DNA of 53,810 nucleotides. It comes from a virus. The stretch spans positions 1 to 53,810 of the IMG/VR virus record IMGVR_UViG_3300030099_000437. The stretch is one strand, 5' to 3'. The notes beneath the pieces are model-generated. The model was not told the origin of the DNA. It searched no databases and saw nothing but the letters and a program-made list of their open reading frames with translations. How positions within the stretch are numbered: the stretch's first letter is position 1; each line of letters starts with the position of its first letter. Shown piece by piece: positions 1 through 9,101 of this stretch. A program made the translations under genes and the position numbers.

Positions 1-365
1 GTGGCTAATATAGTTGTGCTTATATCCATGCTTTGTGCATTAGTTCTAAACATACCACCATTTTTAAAGTTACCTTTGTTTTCTGCTGCAGGTGTTACTG
101 TAGCTCCACCTACCTCTAGGAAGTATACAAAGATATTATTACCTGAGTTAGAAGAAGGTGCAGCAGTAAATGTTAATGTTGAACCATCAGGTACACTATA
201 GGCTGTAGTATCCTGTACAACACCATCTACAGATACAAGTATGTCTTGTACAGAGCCAATCGTTCTACCTAAGTCAAATGTAGTGTCTGAACCATCACCA
301 CTGAACCTAACAACAGCAGGAGCAGTTTGAAAGTTAGACTCTGGTTCTACTCCGATATATGGCAT
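1..365 (-). CDS. Tail-fibre-type protein, 3' end off the left edge
   Basis: Starts at ATG 363-365 and reads off the window after 121 codons. The N-terminus (MPYIGVEPESNF) and the following beta-rich segment with FDLGRTIGSVQDILVSVDG resemble the short fibre or hinge proteins common in marine phages. The last visible residues (GGMFRTNAQSMDIST) are the start of a C-terminal element whose relative (IIRTNGNSISTDIT) is seen at the far right end of the window. It lies 1 nt after the stop of the 119-aa structural gene, so it is in the same operon. The function as a fibre or receptor-contact protein is inferred. The C-terminus is missing. Confidence 0.7.
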   Translation of the reverse strand, partial: MPYIGVEPESNFQTAPAVVRFSGDGSDTTFDLGRTIGSVQDILVSVDGVVQDTTAYSVPDGSTLTFTAAPSSNSGNNIFVYFLEVGGATVTPAAENKGNFKNGGMFRTNAQSMDISTTILA

Positions 366-366
366 A

Positions 367-726
367 TTATGTTATCTCCATGATACTAAGTGTGCCTGAA
401 AGTTTATCCGCTACTGAGCAATCTACTCTTAATAAATCTCCAGTTTCTAGTATAACCTTACCACCTGATAATAATTCTAGTGAAGACCCTACAGGTATTG
501 GCACATCTTTAGCTAAAAAAGAAGTTCCATTGTTTGCGGCTCTACCACCACCTGATGTAGTACTAACAAGCTCAACTTCTGTTGTTACTTGAGAAGTGTG
601 TATATTAGTTAATATTAATCCAATTACAACGGTTGTTGTACTTCCGGGGACTGTATAAATAGTATAAGGTGTACCTGCAGCGTTTGGCTCTGCTGCGAAT
701 GTTACCACTCTAAATGTATTTGCCAT
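367..726 (-). CDS. Small virion-associated protein (119 aa)
   Basis: No named family is recognised. The protein is rich in Thr, Val and Gly, with alternating hydrophobics (TTTVVIGLILTNIHTSQVTTEVEL), no membrane segment after the first residues and no signal peptide, so it looks like a beta-sandwich. It is similar in style and length to the 116-aa product at 23621-23971 (both begin MAN, carry a central Thr/Val beta stretch and end in a GDIIKV/GDLLRV-like motif), so the two are probably paralogues. It sits between the ELNIxDG fibre gene and a second fibre gene, which suggests a minor tail or fibre-attachment protein. Confidence 0.6.
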   Translation of the reverse strand: MANTFRVVTFAAEPNAAGTPYTIYTVPGSTTTVVIGLILTNIHTSQVTTEVELVSTTSGGGRAANNGTSFLAKDVPIPVGSSLELLSGGKVILETGDLLRVDCSVADKLSGTLSIMEIT

Positions 727-739
727 CTCTTTCTCCTAA

Positions 740-3700
740 CTATCCGAGGGCTATCGCAAGTGCGGTGGGGTCATCTGTAGTAAACCCTGCACTAGTTAAA
801 TATGTTTTTAAATCTGTTAATGCAACCTGCTTCATTGTTCCATTATCGTTTGTTACTAATCTATCTGCATCTGCAAGAGTTGTAGATGAAGCAGCTGTAC
901 CACCGTCCATAATATTTAACTCCGCAGCAGTAGCATTTATAGAAGTTCCTCCTATTTGTAAAGTAGTAGCATTGACTTCACCACTAGAACCGTAGATGAC
1001 TGCTTTGCTATTTACTATTGTTCCTGCAGAAGAACCGTCAACTAAATTTAACTCTGCACCTGTAGAAGTAACTGCTGTTCCTCCATAGTTTAAGTTACTC
1101 GCAGCTATATTAACTTCACCTGTTCCTTTTGGTGATATGTCAATATCTATGTTTGAGTCATCTCCTGATGCTCCTACAACTACTGAACCACCTGAGGCTG
1201 AGTTTGTTACCTCTAATTGATTAACTGCAGAAGAAGCAGTCTGTAGCATAATAAGTTCATTACCGTTAGCATCAGCTATAAATCCACCATCAGCAAACTT
1301 TGGAGCAGTAAGTGTTTTGTTAGTTAGAGTCTTTGTTGTACCTGCAAAGTATGTATCTAACAAATCTACGTCAAAGTATTTTGCTGCAGTAGCTGATGTA
1401 TCAAACATTAAGATACCATCATTGTTAGCAACGGCTGTGCTTGTGTCAACACTTATTGCAGAGTTATCAGCGACAGTATTTAATTCAGCACCTGTAGCAT
1501 TAAGACCTGTCACATTTCTGTTATCATCTACATAAGTCTTAATAGCTTTAGCAGAAGCTAGGGTGTCATCACTACCTGATACAGAACTTATATCTGTGTC
1601 TATAGACGCTATGCCATCTAATACATTAAGTTCTGCAGCAGTTGCTGTTACGTTTGTACCACCAATATCAAGAGTAGTTACAGATAATTCACCTGCTACT
1701 GTTGCAACACCATTGGCTAAAGTAATAAGGTCTGTATCATCTGTGTGTCCTATTGTAGAGCCATTGATTAGAACATCATCTATATCAAGAGAGCCACCTG
1801 TAATAAGACCTGTAGTTGTTATTGTAGAAGACCCTGTATCTATTGTGCCAAAGCCACTTGTAATACTACCTGAGTCTAATGCTCCAACTGTAGTAGCAGC
1901 AGTAGTTACTAGGTTAGGCATTGCAGTTATTTCGTCATCAAAATATGCTGCAAGGTCAGTAACAGCTACCTGAACCATTGTGCCATTATCGTTTAAAACA
2001 ACTCTGTCTGCGTCAGCTACTGTTGTTGATGTTGCTGATGTATTACCATCTACTATGTTAAGTTCAGTAGCAGTAGATGTTACACCATCAAGAATATTAA
2101 GTTCTGCAGTTGTGGCTGTCACACCATCTAATATATTCAATTCTGCAGGAGTAGAAGTAATTGCTGTATCACTGTCTGCAGCTAATACTGGTAATGTTCC
2201 AGATTGATTAGGTAGCTTTATAGTTCTGTCTGCAGTAGGGTCTGTTATTGTTAGTGTTGTTTCGTGAGCATCTGCAGTAGCACCTTCAAATACAATAGCA
2301 TTCTGTGCATTCATTGTGACAGTATCTACAACTGTCTGTGTTCCACTAACTGTTAAGTTTCCTGTAACAGTAAGATTATCACCTATTGTTACTTCAGAAG
2401 TACCATGTCCTATTGTTATGGCTGTACCTGAGATGCCTGTACCAATAGAGACTGACTCACTACTATTAGCTGTGTCAATAATTAAATAAGCATCAGAACC
2501 TTGTTTAATCGTAAATGCTGTTGCTGAGTTATCAGATACAGCTACATTGATGTCTGTGCCATCTGCACTGATAGAGTCAAGGGCAATGTCACCTACATTA
2601 GTGATAGCGTTATCGTTAAAAGATGTAGCACCTAAAGATACTGTACCTGTTGCTGTAAGATTATCAGAACCAATATCTATATTACCAAAGCCTGATGTAA
2701 TAGAACCACTATCTAATGCACCTACAGTTGTAGCCGCTGTTGTAACAAGATTAGGCATGGCTGTAATCTCATCATCAAAGTATGCAGCTAAGTCTGTTAC
2801 AGCAACTTGTACCATAGTACCGTTGTCATTCATTACTACTCTGTCAGCATCTGCGACAGTAGTAGATGTAGCTGAAGTATCACCGTCTACTATATTAAGT
2901 TCTGCTGTTGTAGATGTTACCCCATCCATAATATTGAGTTCGGATGTAGTAGCAGTAACTCCATCCATAATGTTTAACTCAGAGGTAGTTGCAGTTACAC
3001 CATCAAGAATGTTTAACTCAGCTGCAGTAGAGGTAACATTTGTTCCACCTATATCTAAGGTGGTCATTGAGACTTCACCTGCTGCAGTAACATTAGCACC
3101 ACTAAATGTTAATGCTGTAGTGCTACCAGACTTTATTATAAGATTACCTGAACTATTTGTTAGAGCAGCATATTGTGTTCCTGCATCCTTTAAAAGAACA
3201 TCTGCTCCATCTGCATCTAGTATTATATCACCTGCAACATCTAATGTCAAGTCTCCAGATGATAAATCTATCTCTGTGCCATCAATAGTTATATTATCTA
3301 CTACAACCCCTGCATTAGCTGTAACAGCCCCTGTAACCCCCAAAGTTCCTGCTATAGTGGCATTCTCGTCTACGTCTAGGGTATCTACATGGGCTGTACC
3401 ATCAAGGTACAAGTCCTTAAATTCTGTGCCTGAAGCACCTAAGTCTATATCATTATCTGTGACAGGAAGTATAGAACCATCTTGTATTCTTATTTGCTCA
3501 ACTGCAGCACTGCTAACTTCACTAAAGAAACCTACTCTATTATTACTTGTGTCAACTACAACTTTATTTAAAGCATCAGTATCTGCAATAAGTCCTACAT
3601 ATGCACCCTCAGTAGATGAACCATCATGGTTATGTCCACCACTGAATGCAAATGCTGTAACGATTGCATTTAATTCTGCATTAATCGGAGCAGACTTTAC

Positions 3701-3751
3701 AACCTGACCTGACTGAATATCTGCAGTATTTGTCCTTGCATAACCTGCCAT
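740..3751 (-). CDS. Long repetitive tail fibre (1003 aa)
   Basis: Tail-fibre-type protein typical of marine podoviruses. The N-terminus (MAGYARTNTADIQSGQ) includes SGGHNHDGSSTEG, a metal-binding-like HNHDG motif often found at the base of such fibres. The rest is a beta-rich stalk with about eleven copies of an ELNIxDG motif and long Thr/Ser/Asp stretches. A block of about 68 residues containing DADRVV, NDNGTMVQVAVTDLAAYFDD and ITSGFG occurs twice (coded near 2690-2890 and 1850-2050) with a single conservative change, and a shorter third relative lies near the C-terminus. Its start overlaps the stop of the nozzle gene by 1 nt. Role inferred: host recognition. Confidence 0.85.
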   Translation of the reverse strand: MAGYARTNTADIQSGQVVKSAPINAELNAIVTAFAFSGGHNHDGSSTEGAYVGLIADTDALNKVVVDTSNNRVGFFSEVSSAAVEQIRIQDGSILPVTDNDIDLGASGTEFKDLYLDGTAHVDTLDVDENATIAGTLGVTGAVTANAGVVVDNITIDGTEIDLSSGDLTLDVAGDIILDADGADVLLKDAGTQYAALTNSSGNLIIKSGSTTALTFSGANVTAAGEVSMTTLDIGGTNVTSTAAELNILDGVTATTSELNIMDGVTATTSELNIMDGVTSTTAELNIVDGDTSATSTTVADADRVVMNDNGTMVQVAVTDLAAYFDDEITAMPNLVTTAATTVGALDSGSITSGFGNIDIGSDNLTATGTVSLGATSFNDNAITNVGDIALDSISADGTDINVAVSDNSATAFTIKQGSDAYLIIDTANSSESVSIGTGISGTAITIGHGTSEVTIGDNLTVTGNLTVSGTQTVVDTVTMNAQNAIVFEGATADAHETTLTITDPTADRTIKLPNQSGTLPVLAADSDTAITSTPAELNILDGVTATTAELNILDGVTSTATELNIVDGNTSATSTTVADADRVVLNDNGTMVQVAVTDLAAYFDDEITAMPNLVTTAATTVGALDSGSITSGFGTIDTGSSTITTTGLITGGSLDIDDVLINGSTIGHTDDTDLITLANGVATVAGELSVTTLDIGGTNVTATAAELNVLDGIASIDTDISSVSGSDDTLASAKAIKTYVDDNRNVTGLNATGAELNTVADNSAISVDTSTAVANNDGILMFDTSATAAKYFDVDLLDTYFAGTTKTLTNKTLTAPKFADGGFIADANGNELIMLQTASSAVNQLEVTNSASGGSVVVGASGDDSNIDIDISPKGTGEVNIAASNLNYGGTAVTSTGAELNLVDGSSAGTIVNSKAVIYGSSGEVNATTLQIGGTSINATAAELNIMDGGTAASSTTLADADRLVTNDNGTMKQVALTDLKTYLTSAGFTTDDPTALAIALG

Positions 3752-5538
3752 TACCTTACATCCCCCAATCCATAAGTAATTGTAAATCCCTGTATACTGT
3801 GACTTTCATTTTTATCATCTGTAACATACGTAAGAGCTAGTGCTTTACCTGAACCAGAAAAAGTAACAGACTCCACAGGAGATGGATTACCATCAAATAT
3901 ATCACTAGTATCAAAAACAGCCACGTTTGTTCCTCTGTCAAAAAATGCTCCCGGACTTGAAGTAGAAAGCGATAAGTTATCAGGAGTTGCTACATCTGTA
4001 TTATCGTAGTCATATGTTACAGACAATGCTATCGAAAAGTTACCCTCTGCACTCATATAGGTAGAAGCATTATAAAAAGTTTTTCTTTGCTCTGGATTAT
4101 CCATATAGATAAAAGGAGTTTTAAATATACTTAATATATTACTCGTATCAAAAGCATTACCAGATTCTTGTCTATATACTTTACCATTAGATTGTCCATG
4201 TATTATAAACTCTTCTTGACCTATATATCCACTATCTGCACATGTACATTCTATACCAAAAGTTTGAGTAAACTCAAAAGATATATTCCCACCTTTTTCT
4301 CTCAGTCCTCCTAATATTCCTTGAGAAGAAGACCCTGAAAATAAGTATCTAAACTGTGACTTACTCCTAACTATTACAGACGAGAGAGTAGTTAAGTCTT
4401 CTGCGTTTATTATCCCTGTAACTGTAGACTGTATATTCTTAGAAATTGTTTCAAGATTAACGTCACCAATCTTTGCTGTACCACCAATAGGTCTAATACC
4501 GTCAGGTGCTAAGAATAGTAAGTCACCACCTAATTCTACCACACTATCTGTTGCTAGACACCCTAAGTTTGAAGTAACTGTTTCTAACGTAAAGTTAGCA
4601 GAGTTTTCTCCTACTAATCTTTTAATATTATTTGTACCAAATATGTATAGTACGTTACGAAACTTCTTTATAGCAACTATCTCAAAACCTACATTTATAA
4701 CTCCACCACCATTAGCAGGACTAAAATCGGTTTCTGCAGTAGGAGCAGAAAAGAATAAGTTACTAACTTGTGCAGGGTCTCCTGCAAGAAACAAATGGTT
4801 CTGAAACTCTGCAGACATTGTAGGGTCTGTTGGTGCATTCGAATCTGTTATCTGCGTATATGTACTACCATCATATGTAGCTGCAGGATTAATACCATCT
4901 GTCAATATAACTTTAGGAGTTCCAAAGTTTATTTCCGTAAATCTAACTTTACTCACACCTGTCATAGTTGGTGAGCCACTTGTAGTTACTGCAGTCCAAC
5001 CCACTACAGTAGGAGTAGAAGTTACTGTTGTCTCTGCTTCTGATGTTCCTCCTGTAAGAACATTACCTGTTGCAAAAACAGAAGTTGGTATTCTACCAAA
5101 ATCTATAGTTAAAGAAGCAGAAGCTCTTGCTTTTACAGTTCCTGAAATACCTGTAGATGTGCTATCACTAGAACTTGTTACGGCTGTTACTGTTTCTCCA
5201 ACAGTAAAGTTTGTTCCTTGCCCTGAAGTAACTGGTACAGTGAAATAAAAACTCCAATGATGAAGATAATTATTTCCTGAAGAAGGTGTTCTACAGGCTA
5301 GTATTCCTTGATTAACACCATTAGCTACAGCAACACCCAGTATTGAACCAGTTCCGGGAACTGTGCCTAAATCATTAGCAAATCCAGAAAGTCTTCTATA
5401 GCCACCCTCAAGGTTAGGTTCATAATTTAATAACTGTGTAGCAGACCCCGGACTTTCTTGTCCTAGAGTAAGAACATCTGCACCAGTATTTAAACCGCCT
5501 CTACAGTTTGCTTTAAAGGTAGATACTGCATCTGCCAT
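3751..5538 (-). CDS. Tail nozzle / tail tubular protein B-like (595 aa)
   Basis: Matches in length, position and composition the tail tube B or nozzle protein that closes the T7-like tail. It begins MADAVSTFKANCRGGLNTG, then has the NYEPNLEGGYRRLSGF stretch characteristic of this group, where the chain enters its beta-propeller-like repeats, followed by DGINPAATYDG-type segments. No enzymatic motif is seen. It lies directly downstream of the adaptor gene and upstream of the long fibre gene, the usual order of tail genes in podoviruses. The assignment rests on remembered family features and context. Confidence 0.8.
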   Translation of the reverse strand: MADAVSTFKANCRGGLNTGADVLTLGQESPGSATQLLNYEPNLEGGYRRLSGFANDLGTVPGTGSILGVAVANGVNQGILACRTPSSGNNYLHHWSFYFTVPVTSGQGTNFTVGETVTAVTSSSDSTSTGISGTVKARASASLTIDFGRIPTSVFATGNVLTGGTSEAETTVTSTPTVVGWTAVTTSGSPTMTGVSKVRFTEINFGTPKVILTDGINPAATYDGSTYTQITDSNAPTDPTMSAEFQNHLFLAGDPAQVSNLFFSAPTAETDFSPANGGGVINVGFEIVAIKKFRNVLYIFGTNNIKRLVGENSANFTLETVTSNLGCLATDSVVELGGDLLFLAPDGIRPIGGTAKIGDVNLETISKNIQSTVTGIINAEDLTTLSSVIVRSKSQFRYLFSGSSSQGILGGLREKGGNISFEFTQTFGIECTCADSGYIGQEEFIIHGQSNGKVYRQESGNAFDTSNILSIFKTPFIYMDNPEQRKTFYNASTYMSAEGNFSIALSVTYDYDNTDVATPDNLSLSTSSPGAFFDRGTNVAVFDTSDIFDGNPSPVESVTFSGSGKALALTYVTDDKNESHSIQGFTITYGLGDVR

Positions 5539-5553
5539 ATCACAAACTCAACA

Positions 5554-6285
5554 CTAGCTAAACGTACTTAACATATGAGATGCAAATTTAGGTCTAGTTA
5601 TCATACTAGACCTTACTGCTAGTGGGTCATCCAATAGCAGTCTACGCATTGTTTTAATGCCTTCTGAGAATTTTTGTTGATGTATTTGTGCTGATTGTTC
5701 ATTAGACCTAAATCTCATCATATAAGTCATACCACCATCTATGATAATATATTTAAATCTATCTGGTATAATCATCGTATCATCAAATGCCACTAAATCA
5801 TTTGGGAATTTATAATAAACATACTCTACTACATAAGCTGCATTTGGAAGTGGTGTAACACCAAACTTATTTTCAGAAGTTTGATATACAAGGTTAGGCA
5901 CAGTCCTGCCTTCACTACCAGAGTTTTCTTCTATTGCTTTATAAAATCTTACATACTCATCAAAAGTAATTGTTGATATAGATTTTGCAGAGTTATTCTG
6001 ACTGTCTAGTTTTTGTAGATAAAATGTATCCCAGTCTGCACTAGCTAAGTCAGTGGGAAAATCATATGTTCCTGTTCCTGCTGTAAGTGTTTGTGTAGTT
6101 GTAGTTTTAAGAAACGGAAACTGATGTCCGTCTTGTAGAATTTCTCTTATTGCATTATTAATTGCATCTTTAGCAATAGCCTGAACATTTTTAACCGTGC
6201 TAAAACCATCACCTGAGGTATCAAGAGTGACTTCATTCATCCTTCTAAGAAGGTCATTAACTAATGTAATGTATGTTGTAGCCAC
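5554..6285 (-). CDS. Head-tail adaptor / tail tubular protein A-like (243 aa)
   Basis: Resembles T7 gp11-type tail tubular A (adaptor) proteins. It has a helical N-terminus (MATTYITLVNDLLRRMNEV), a central FPFLKTT...LTAGTGTYDFP segment and a C-terminal helical region with MTYMMRFRSNEQSAQIHQQKF. Length about 240 aa is close to the family norm of roughly 200-250. In the family this protein forms the ring joining portal to nozzle. It is preceded by a hairpin at 6306-6333 and followed after 15 nt by the nozzle gene. Confidence 0.82.
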   Translation of the reverse strand: MATTYITLVNDLLRRMNEVTLDTSGDGFSTVKNVQAIAKDAINNAIREILQDGHQFPFLKTTTTQTLTAGTGTYDFPTDLASADWDTFYLQKLDSQNNSAKSISTITFDEYVRFYKAIEENSGSEGRTVPNLVYQTSENKFGVTPLPNAAYVVEYVYYKFPNDLVAFDDTMIIPDRFKYIIIDGGMTYMMRFRSNEQSAQIHQQKFSEGIKTMRRLLLDDPLAVRSSMITRPKFASHMLSTFS

Positions 6286-6305
6286 TCTTTACCTTTCATT
6301 CTCGT

Positions 6306-6333
6306 AGGGGCAAGGAGTAATTTCCCTGCCCCT
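6306..6333 (-). other. Intercistronic hairpin
   Basis: Perfect 7-bp arms (AGGGGCA / TGCCCCT) plus an inner GGA/TCC pair, with a short loop, lie between the 176-aa structural gene and the adaptor gene. No T-run follows on the minus strand, so this is not a classical terminator. It may be an mRNA stability or processing element, or a partial attenuator that lowers expression of tail genes relative to capsid genes. Confidence 0.6.
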
Positions 6334-6345
6334 GAAGTTTTTAAA

Positions 6346-6876
6346 TTAAGCTAAAAAGTCTCTATCGACTTCTGTTGCTCTATCCACAGCACCGTGGTCA
6401 TTACAGTCAATCACAGTTGCATAGACACGTAGTCTACCTGTAGCAGGAGCAGCACCTGCAATCGTGCAGTCAATAGTATCAGCAGTGCTGATAAACTGAG
6501 TGTACGTTGAAGCAGCACTTCCTACAACAGTATTTGTTTGACCATTTGTACCTGCAGCACAGAACCCTGTTGAGGTAATGTCAGCACCATCAATGATGTC
6601 ATCACCACCGTCAAAGTCCATGTCTAAGGTACAGCTAGAAGTAAATGCTTTCATTACCTCTGCTCCTGCGTTTAGCACTAAGCATCCTGCAGGAATCTCA
6701 AGCATTTGAAAGACATCTCCATTAGCAAGAGAATTACCTGCTGCTATTAAAGCGTCAATATCCAAATACTCTTGGATTGTTTGAGGCATATGTGTACCTT
6801 GATGTGAAGGTAGAGTTGCGATAGAGTTAGAACCAACACCAGTGGTTGATTTTGCTGTTAAGTCAAAAGTTGCCAT
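6346..6876 (-). CDS. Probable capsid-accessory / structural protein (176 aa)
   Basis: Placed 14 nt after the major capsid gene. The chain is Gly/Thr/Ala-rich, with no lysine cluster or membrane segment; visible segments include MPQTIQEYLDIDALIAAG and MLEIPAGCLVLNAGAEV. I recall similar proteins immediately after the capsid gene in related marine phages, where they are virion components of unproven role, perhaps decoration or head completion. Four or more cysteines are scattered through it, which is unusual for an outer capsid protein but shows no zinc-binding spacing. Functional naming is inference from context. Confidence 0.6.
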   Translation of the reverse strand: MATFDLTAKSTTGVGSNSIATLPSHQGTHMPQTIQEYLDIDALIAAGNSLANGDVFQMLEIPAGCLVLNAGAEVMKAFTSSCTLDMDFDGGDDIIDGADITSTGFCAAGTNGQTNTVVGSAASTYTQFISTADTIDCTIAGAAPATGRLRVYATVIDCNDHGAVDRATEVDRDFLA

Positions 6877-6890
6877 ATCAGTACCCTCCC

Positions 6891-7961
6891 TTACGCTATG
6901 TTATATTTAGCAGTTACGATAGCTTCTGGACGAAGTATCTTTCTGCCATATAGGTGCATACCACGAACAATGTCAGCAAAGCTGTCAGGGTCACGATAAG
7001 TTTCAGTTTTGCTGAGTTGTTCAGCAGTTGCGACAGCAGAGCCATGACCTGCAACAATAACACCAAAGTTTGAGTTCTGGTTTGCTGAACCTGATGTTCC
7101 CGGACCAGTACCTACAGATGGTAAGTTGCTAGAAACATAAACTCTAAAACCTGCTAAGTTACCTATTACAAGACCATTCTTTACAGAAGCGTCTGCATAG
7201 TCAGCATGAACTAACTTAGAGTTTTCTTCAGATAGCAGTTCCATGAATACAGGGTCAATAACTAACCATCTGTCCTGAGTATCAACTTGCTGTTGGTTTA
7301 AAAGTCTAACCATTCTATTGACAACTTGTGTTGGACTCACAGTTCCTGTTGGAAGAGAAGTAGCACCATTAGGAACATTTGCAAGAGGAATAGAATGGTC
7401 TCCTGCACTTGATGTTGTAATTTGACCAAATGAACTCTTAATCAATTTCATGCTTGACAACAATTCATCAGAACCTGCAGTGCTTACTGCTTTTGAACCA
7501 TTAACTTGGTCATTCACAGTATCTGCTTTAGAGTTTATAGATGATTGTTTAAAGCCTGATAGATATCCAAGAACTTCTTGGTCATACTGGTCAGCAAGCC
7601 TATAAGCGGCTCTATCAGTTGCAAGGTCCATAAAGTTTACATGACTGTGTGCTTCCTCAATGTCATCCATTTTAAAAGCATAGTAGTTTGCTTTATCAAC
7701 AACAAGTTGGAAGTCCTCGTCATCGAGGTCTTGTGCAGTCACTTGAGTACCTCTTGCGTACTCTTTAACTGAAATTTCAGGTTCTTTAATAATCCTGACG
7801 GTATCGCCCTGATTAGAAATTTCCCCAAAATAGTCAGAGTTAGTAATATCTCCTACAACAGTAGCTTTGCGGAATGCAAGCTGTACCTGTTTGGAGTAGA
7901 TTATCGGACTAAAATTACCATTAGGTAAATTGCCGTAACCTGACGTAGTTTGAAAAGCCAT
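6891..7961 (-). CDS. Major capsid protein (356 aa)
   Basis: Main head shell subunit, presumably of the HK97 fold. Visible hallmarks are the N-terminal MAFQTTSGYGNLPNGNF, the E-loop-type region SNQGDTVRIIKEP followed by YARGTQVTAQDLDDED, and a helical segment with DQYDQEVLGYL. It sits directly downstream of the scaffold gene and upstream of the adaptor and nozzle, as in other podoviruses. It has its own consensus promoter (8173-8200), a roughly 200-nt leader with a stem-loop at the predicted 5' end, and a strong AAGGAGG Shine-Dalgarno, all consistent with a need for high expression. Confidence 0.88.
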   Translation of the reverse strand: MAFQTTSGYGNLPNGNFSPIIYSKQVQLAFRKATVVGDITNSDYFGEISNQGDTVRIIKEPEISVKEYARGTQVTAQDLDDEDFQLVVDKANYYAFKMDDIEEAHSHVNFMDLATDRAAYRLADQYDQEVLGYLSGFKQSSINSKADTVNDQVNGSKAVSTAGSDELLSSMKLIKSSFGQITTSSAGDHSIPLANVPNGATSLPTGTVSPTQVVNRMVRLLNQQQVDTQDRWLVIDPVFMELLSEENSKLVHADYADASVKNGLVIGNLAGFRVYVSSNLPSVGTGPGTSGSANQNSNFGVIVAGHGSAVATAEQLSKTETYRDPDSFADIVRGMHLYGRKILRPEAIVTAKYNIA

Positions 7962-8166
7962 AATAAATCCTCCTTATAATAGGTTTGGCTCGATTAAAAG
8001 CTAAACATTATACGTAGAGGCTATATTTTCTAGAGTGCATACGGTTATTCGATAGCTAATCTTGTAACCAATGGGTCTATACTTATATAGGTAGTCGTAG
8101 TTAAGGTTTAGACTCGAATTTAAACTAAGACATAAAGGTAGTCTAATAAGAGGCTTTGTGTCTTAG
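7962..8166 (-). promoter_or_regulatory. Structured 5' leader of the capsid mRNA
   Basis: Non-coding stretch between scaffold and capsid genes. Transcription from the promoter at 8173-8200 should start near 8166, directly at a hairpin with 12-nt arms (8126-8137 and 8154-8165, one A.C mismatch on the transcript, loop about 16 nt). A second short palindrome (CTATA/TATAG, 8077-8090) lies further in. The leader ends in AAGGAGG before ATG 7961. A 5'-terminal stem-loop could protect the transcript or mark a cleavage site in read-through RNA. That role is inferred. Confidence 0.6.
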
Positions 8167-8172
8167 TCACTA

Positions 8173-8200
8173 GTTATACAGATAAAATGTTATTTGTCAA
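8173..8200 (-). promoter_or_regulatory. Sigma70-type promoter for the capsid gene
   Basis: On the minus strand: TTGACA (8195-8200), 16-bp spacer, TATAAC (8173-8178), continuing into TAGT. The same composite, TTGACA-N16-TATAACTAGT, occurs at 24680-24711, the first gene of the late arm, so these may be one class of late promoter read by host polymerase. Transcription would begin near 8166, giving a leader of about 200 nt. Confidence 0.75.
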
Positions 8201-8204
8201 CAAT

Positions 8205-9068
8205 TTATCTACGATTTCCTGATAAATCATAAATGATTTTACCAGAACGTCTAGCTACATTTATTTTATCAATATTTGCAGCATATTCTCTATCAGACAT
8301 TTTTTCAATATCTGACTCTTTAATTGTATCTGCAAGTTCTTCAGCATCTACTTGGGTTTTTGAACCCTTGTTTACTAAGGAAGCCGCAGCTTTTCTTTTA
8401 TTTTTCTTATCACTGGGAGTAAGCCCATTGTCAACTTTATATAAATCCAAGACCCTAATAACACTGGCAGGGTCATCAGTATTTTTGTAAAGAGCTTCCT
8501 GAATCCATTTAGGCTGTTCTTCAACCCAGTTATGAAACTCCTCAGAGTTACGTAGCTTATCAAAGTCTTTATGATGTTCCCTAATTTCATTTTCTGCTTG
8601 ACTCCTTGTTGCCTCTGACCTTGCTCTAGTCAGTTCTTCAATTTGTATATTTGCTTTGTCAAACATTTGTTTAGCTCGTTTATCAGCTATAGTTTCTACT
8701 ATACCTGCAACATCAGGATACTTTTCTACCCATGCTGCAATATCCTCATCAGACTTAGGAGGAACAAGATGTTCTGTTTGACCTAGCTTTTCTTCTAGTT
8801 TTTTTATTTTTTCTGCGTATTCTTTTTCTTTTTGTTGAGAGTGTCTACGCAAATCTCCATACCGTGTTTTAAAAGATTTCTCTTCATCGTTTAAAACTTC
8901 TTCAGGCTTTGCCTCTGTTTCTTCAGCAGGAGGAGCTTCTTCAGTTTTACCTTCCATAAGTTCCTTCAACTCTTGTTCATCTTTTTCAATCTTATCTTTG
9001 TACTTAGAACGACTTCTACTTACAAATCCTGCAGTTGTTTGGGGTTCGACTTCTGCTAGTTCTGGCAT
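8205..9068 (-). CDS. Scaffolding protein (287 aa)
   Basis: Highly charged, Glu/Lys-rich and predicted helical or coiled-coil almost throughout (EKEYAEKIKKLEEKLG; ELTRARSEATRSQAENE), with no Cys, the hallmark of podoviral scaffold proteins. It lies immediately before the major capsid gene. The acidic, disordered first 70 residues and a basic patch near the C-terminus (DKKNKRKAAASLV), where scaffolds usually contact coat protein, fit the role. The start at ATG 9068 has a clear AAGGAGA sequence. Expected to direct procapsid assembly and leave before DNA packaging. Confidence 0.8.
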   Translation of the reverse strand: MPELAEVEPQTTAGFVSRSRSKYKDKIEKDEQELKELMEGKTEEAPPAEETEAKPEEVLNDEEKSFKTRYGDLRRHSQQKEKEYAEKIKKLEEKLGQTEHLVPPKSDEDIAAWVEKYPDVAGIVETIADKRAKQMFDKANIQIEELTRARSEATRSQAENEIREHHKDFDKLRNSEEFHNWVEEQPKWIQEALYKNTDDPASVIRVLDLYKVDNGLTPSDKKNKRKAAASLVNKGSKTQVDAEELADTIKESDIEKMSDREYAANIDKINVARRSGKIIYDLSGNRR

Positions 9069-9101
9069 ATTTTTCTCCTTTTATTGGGGCTGACTTGATT
9101 G

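Noticed and set aside
2547-3707. 386-codon open frame on the plus strand inside the fibre gene
   Set aside because: It is the antisense shadow of the Thr/Val-rich repeats; it has no ribosome-binding site, its composition mirrors the fibre, and it opposes the whole late operon.
740-3751. CRISPR-like regular repeats
   Set aside because: The periodicity comes from ELNIxDG protein repeats in one long frame; spacers are not unique and the DNA copies are not identical.
6306-6333. Rho-independent terminator after the capsid genes
   Set aside because: No T-run follows the hairpin on the minus strand and the adaptor gene follows within 50 nt.
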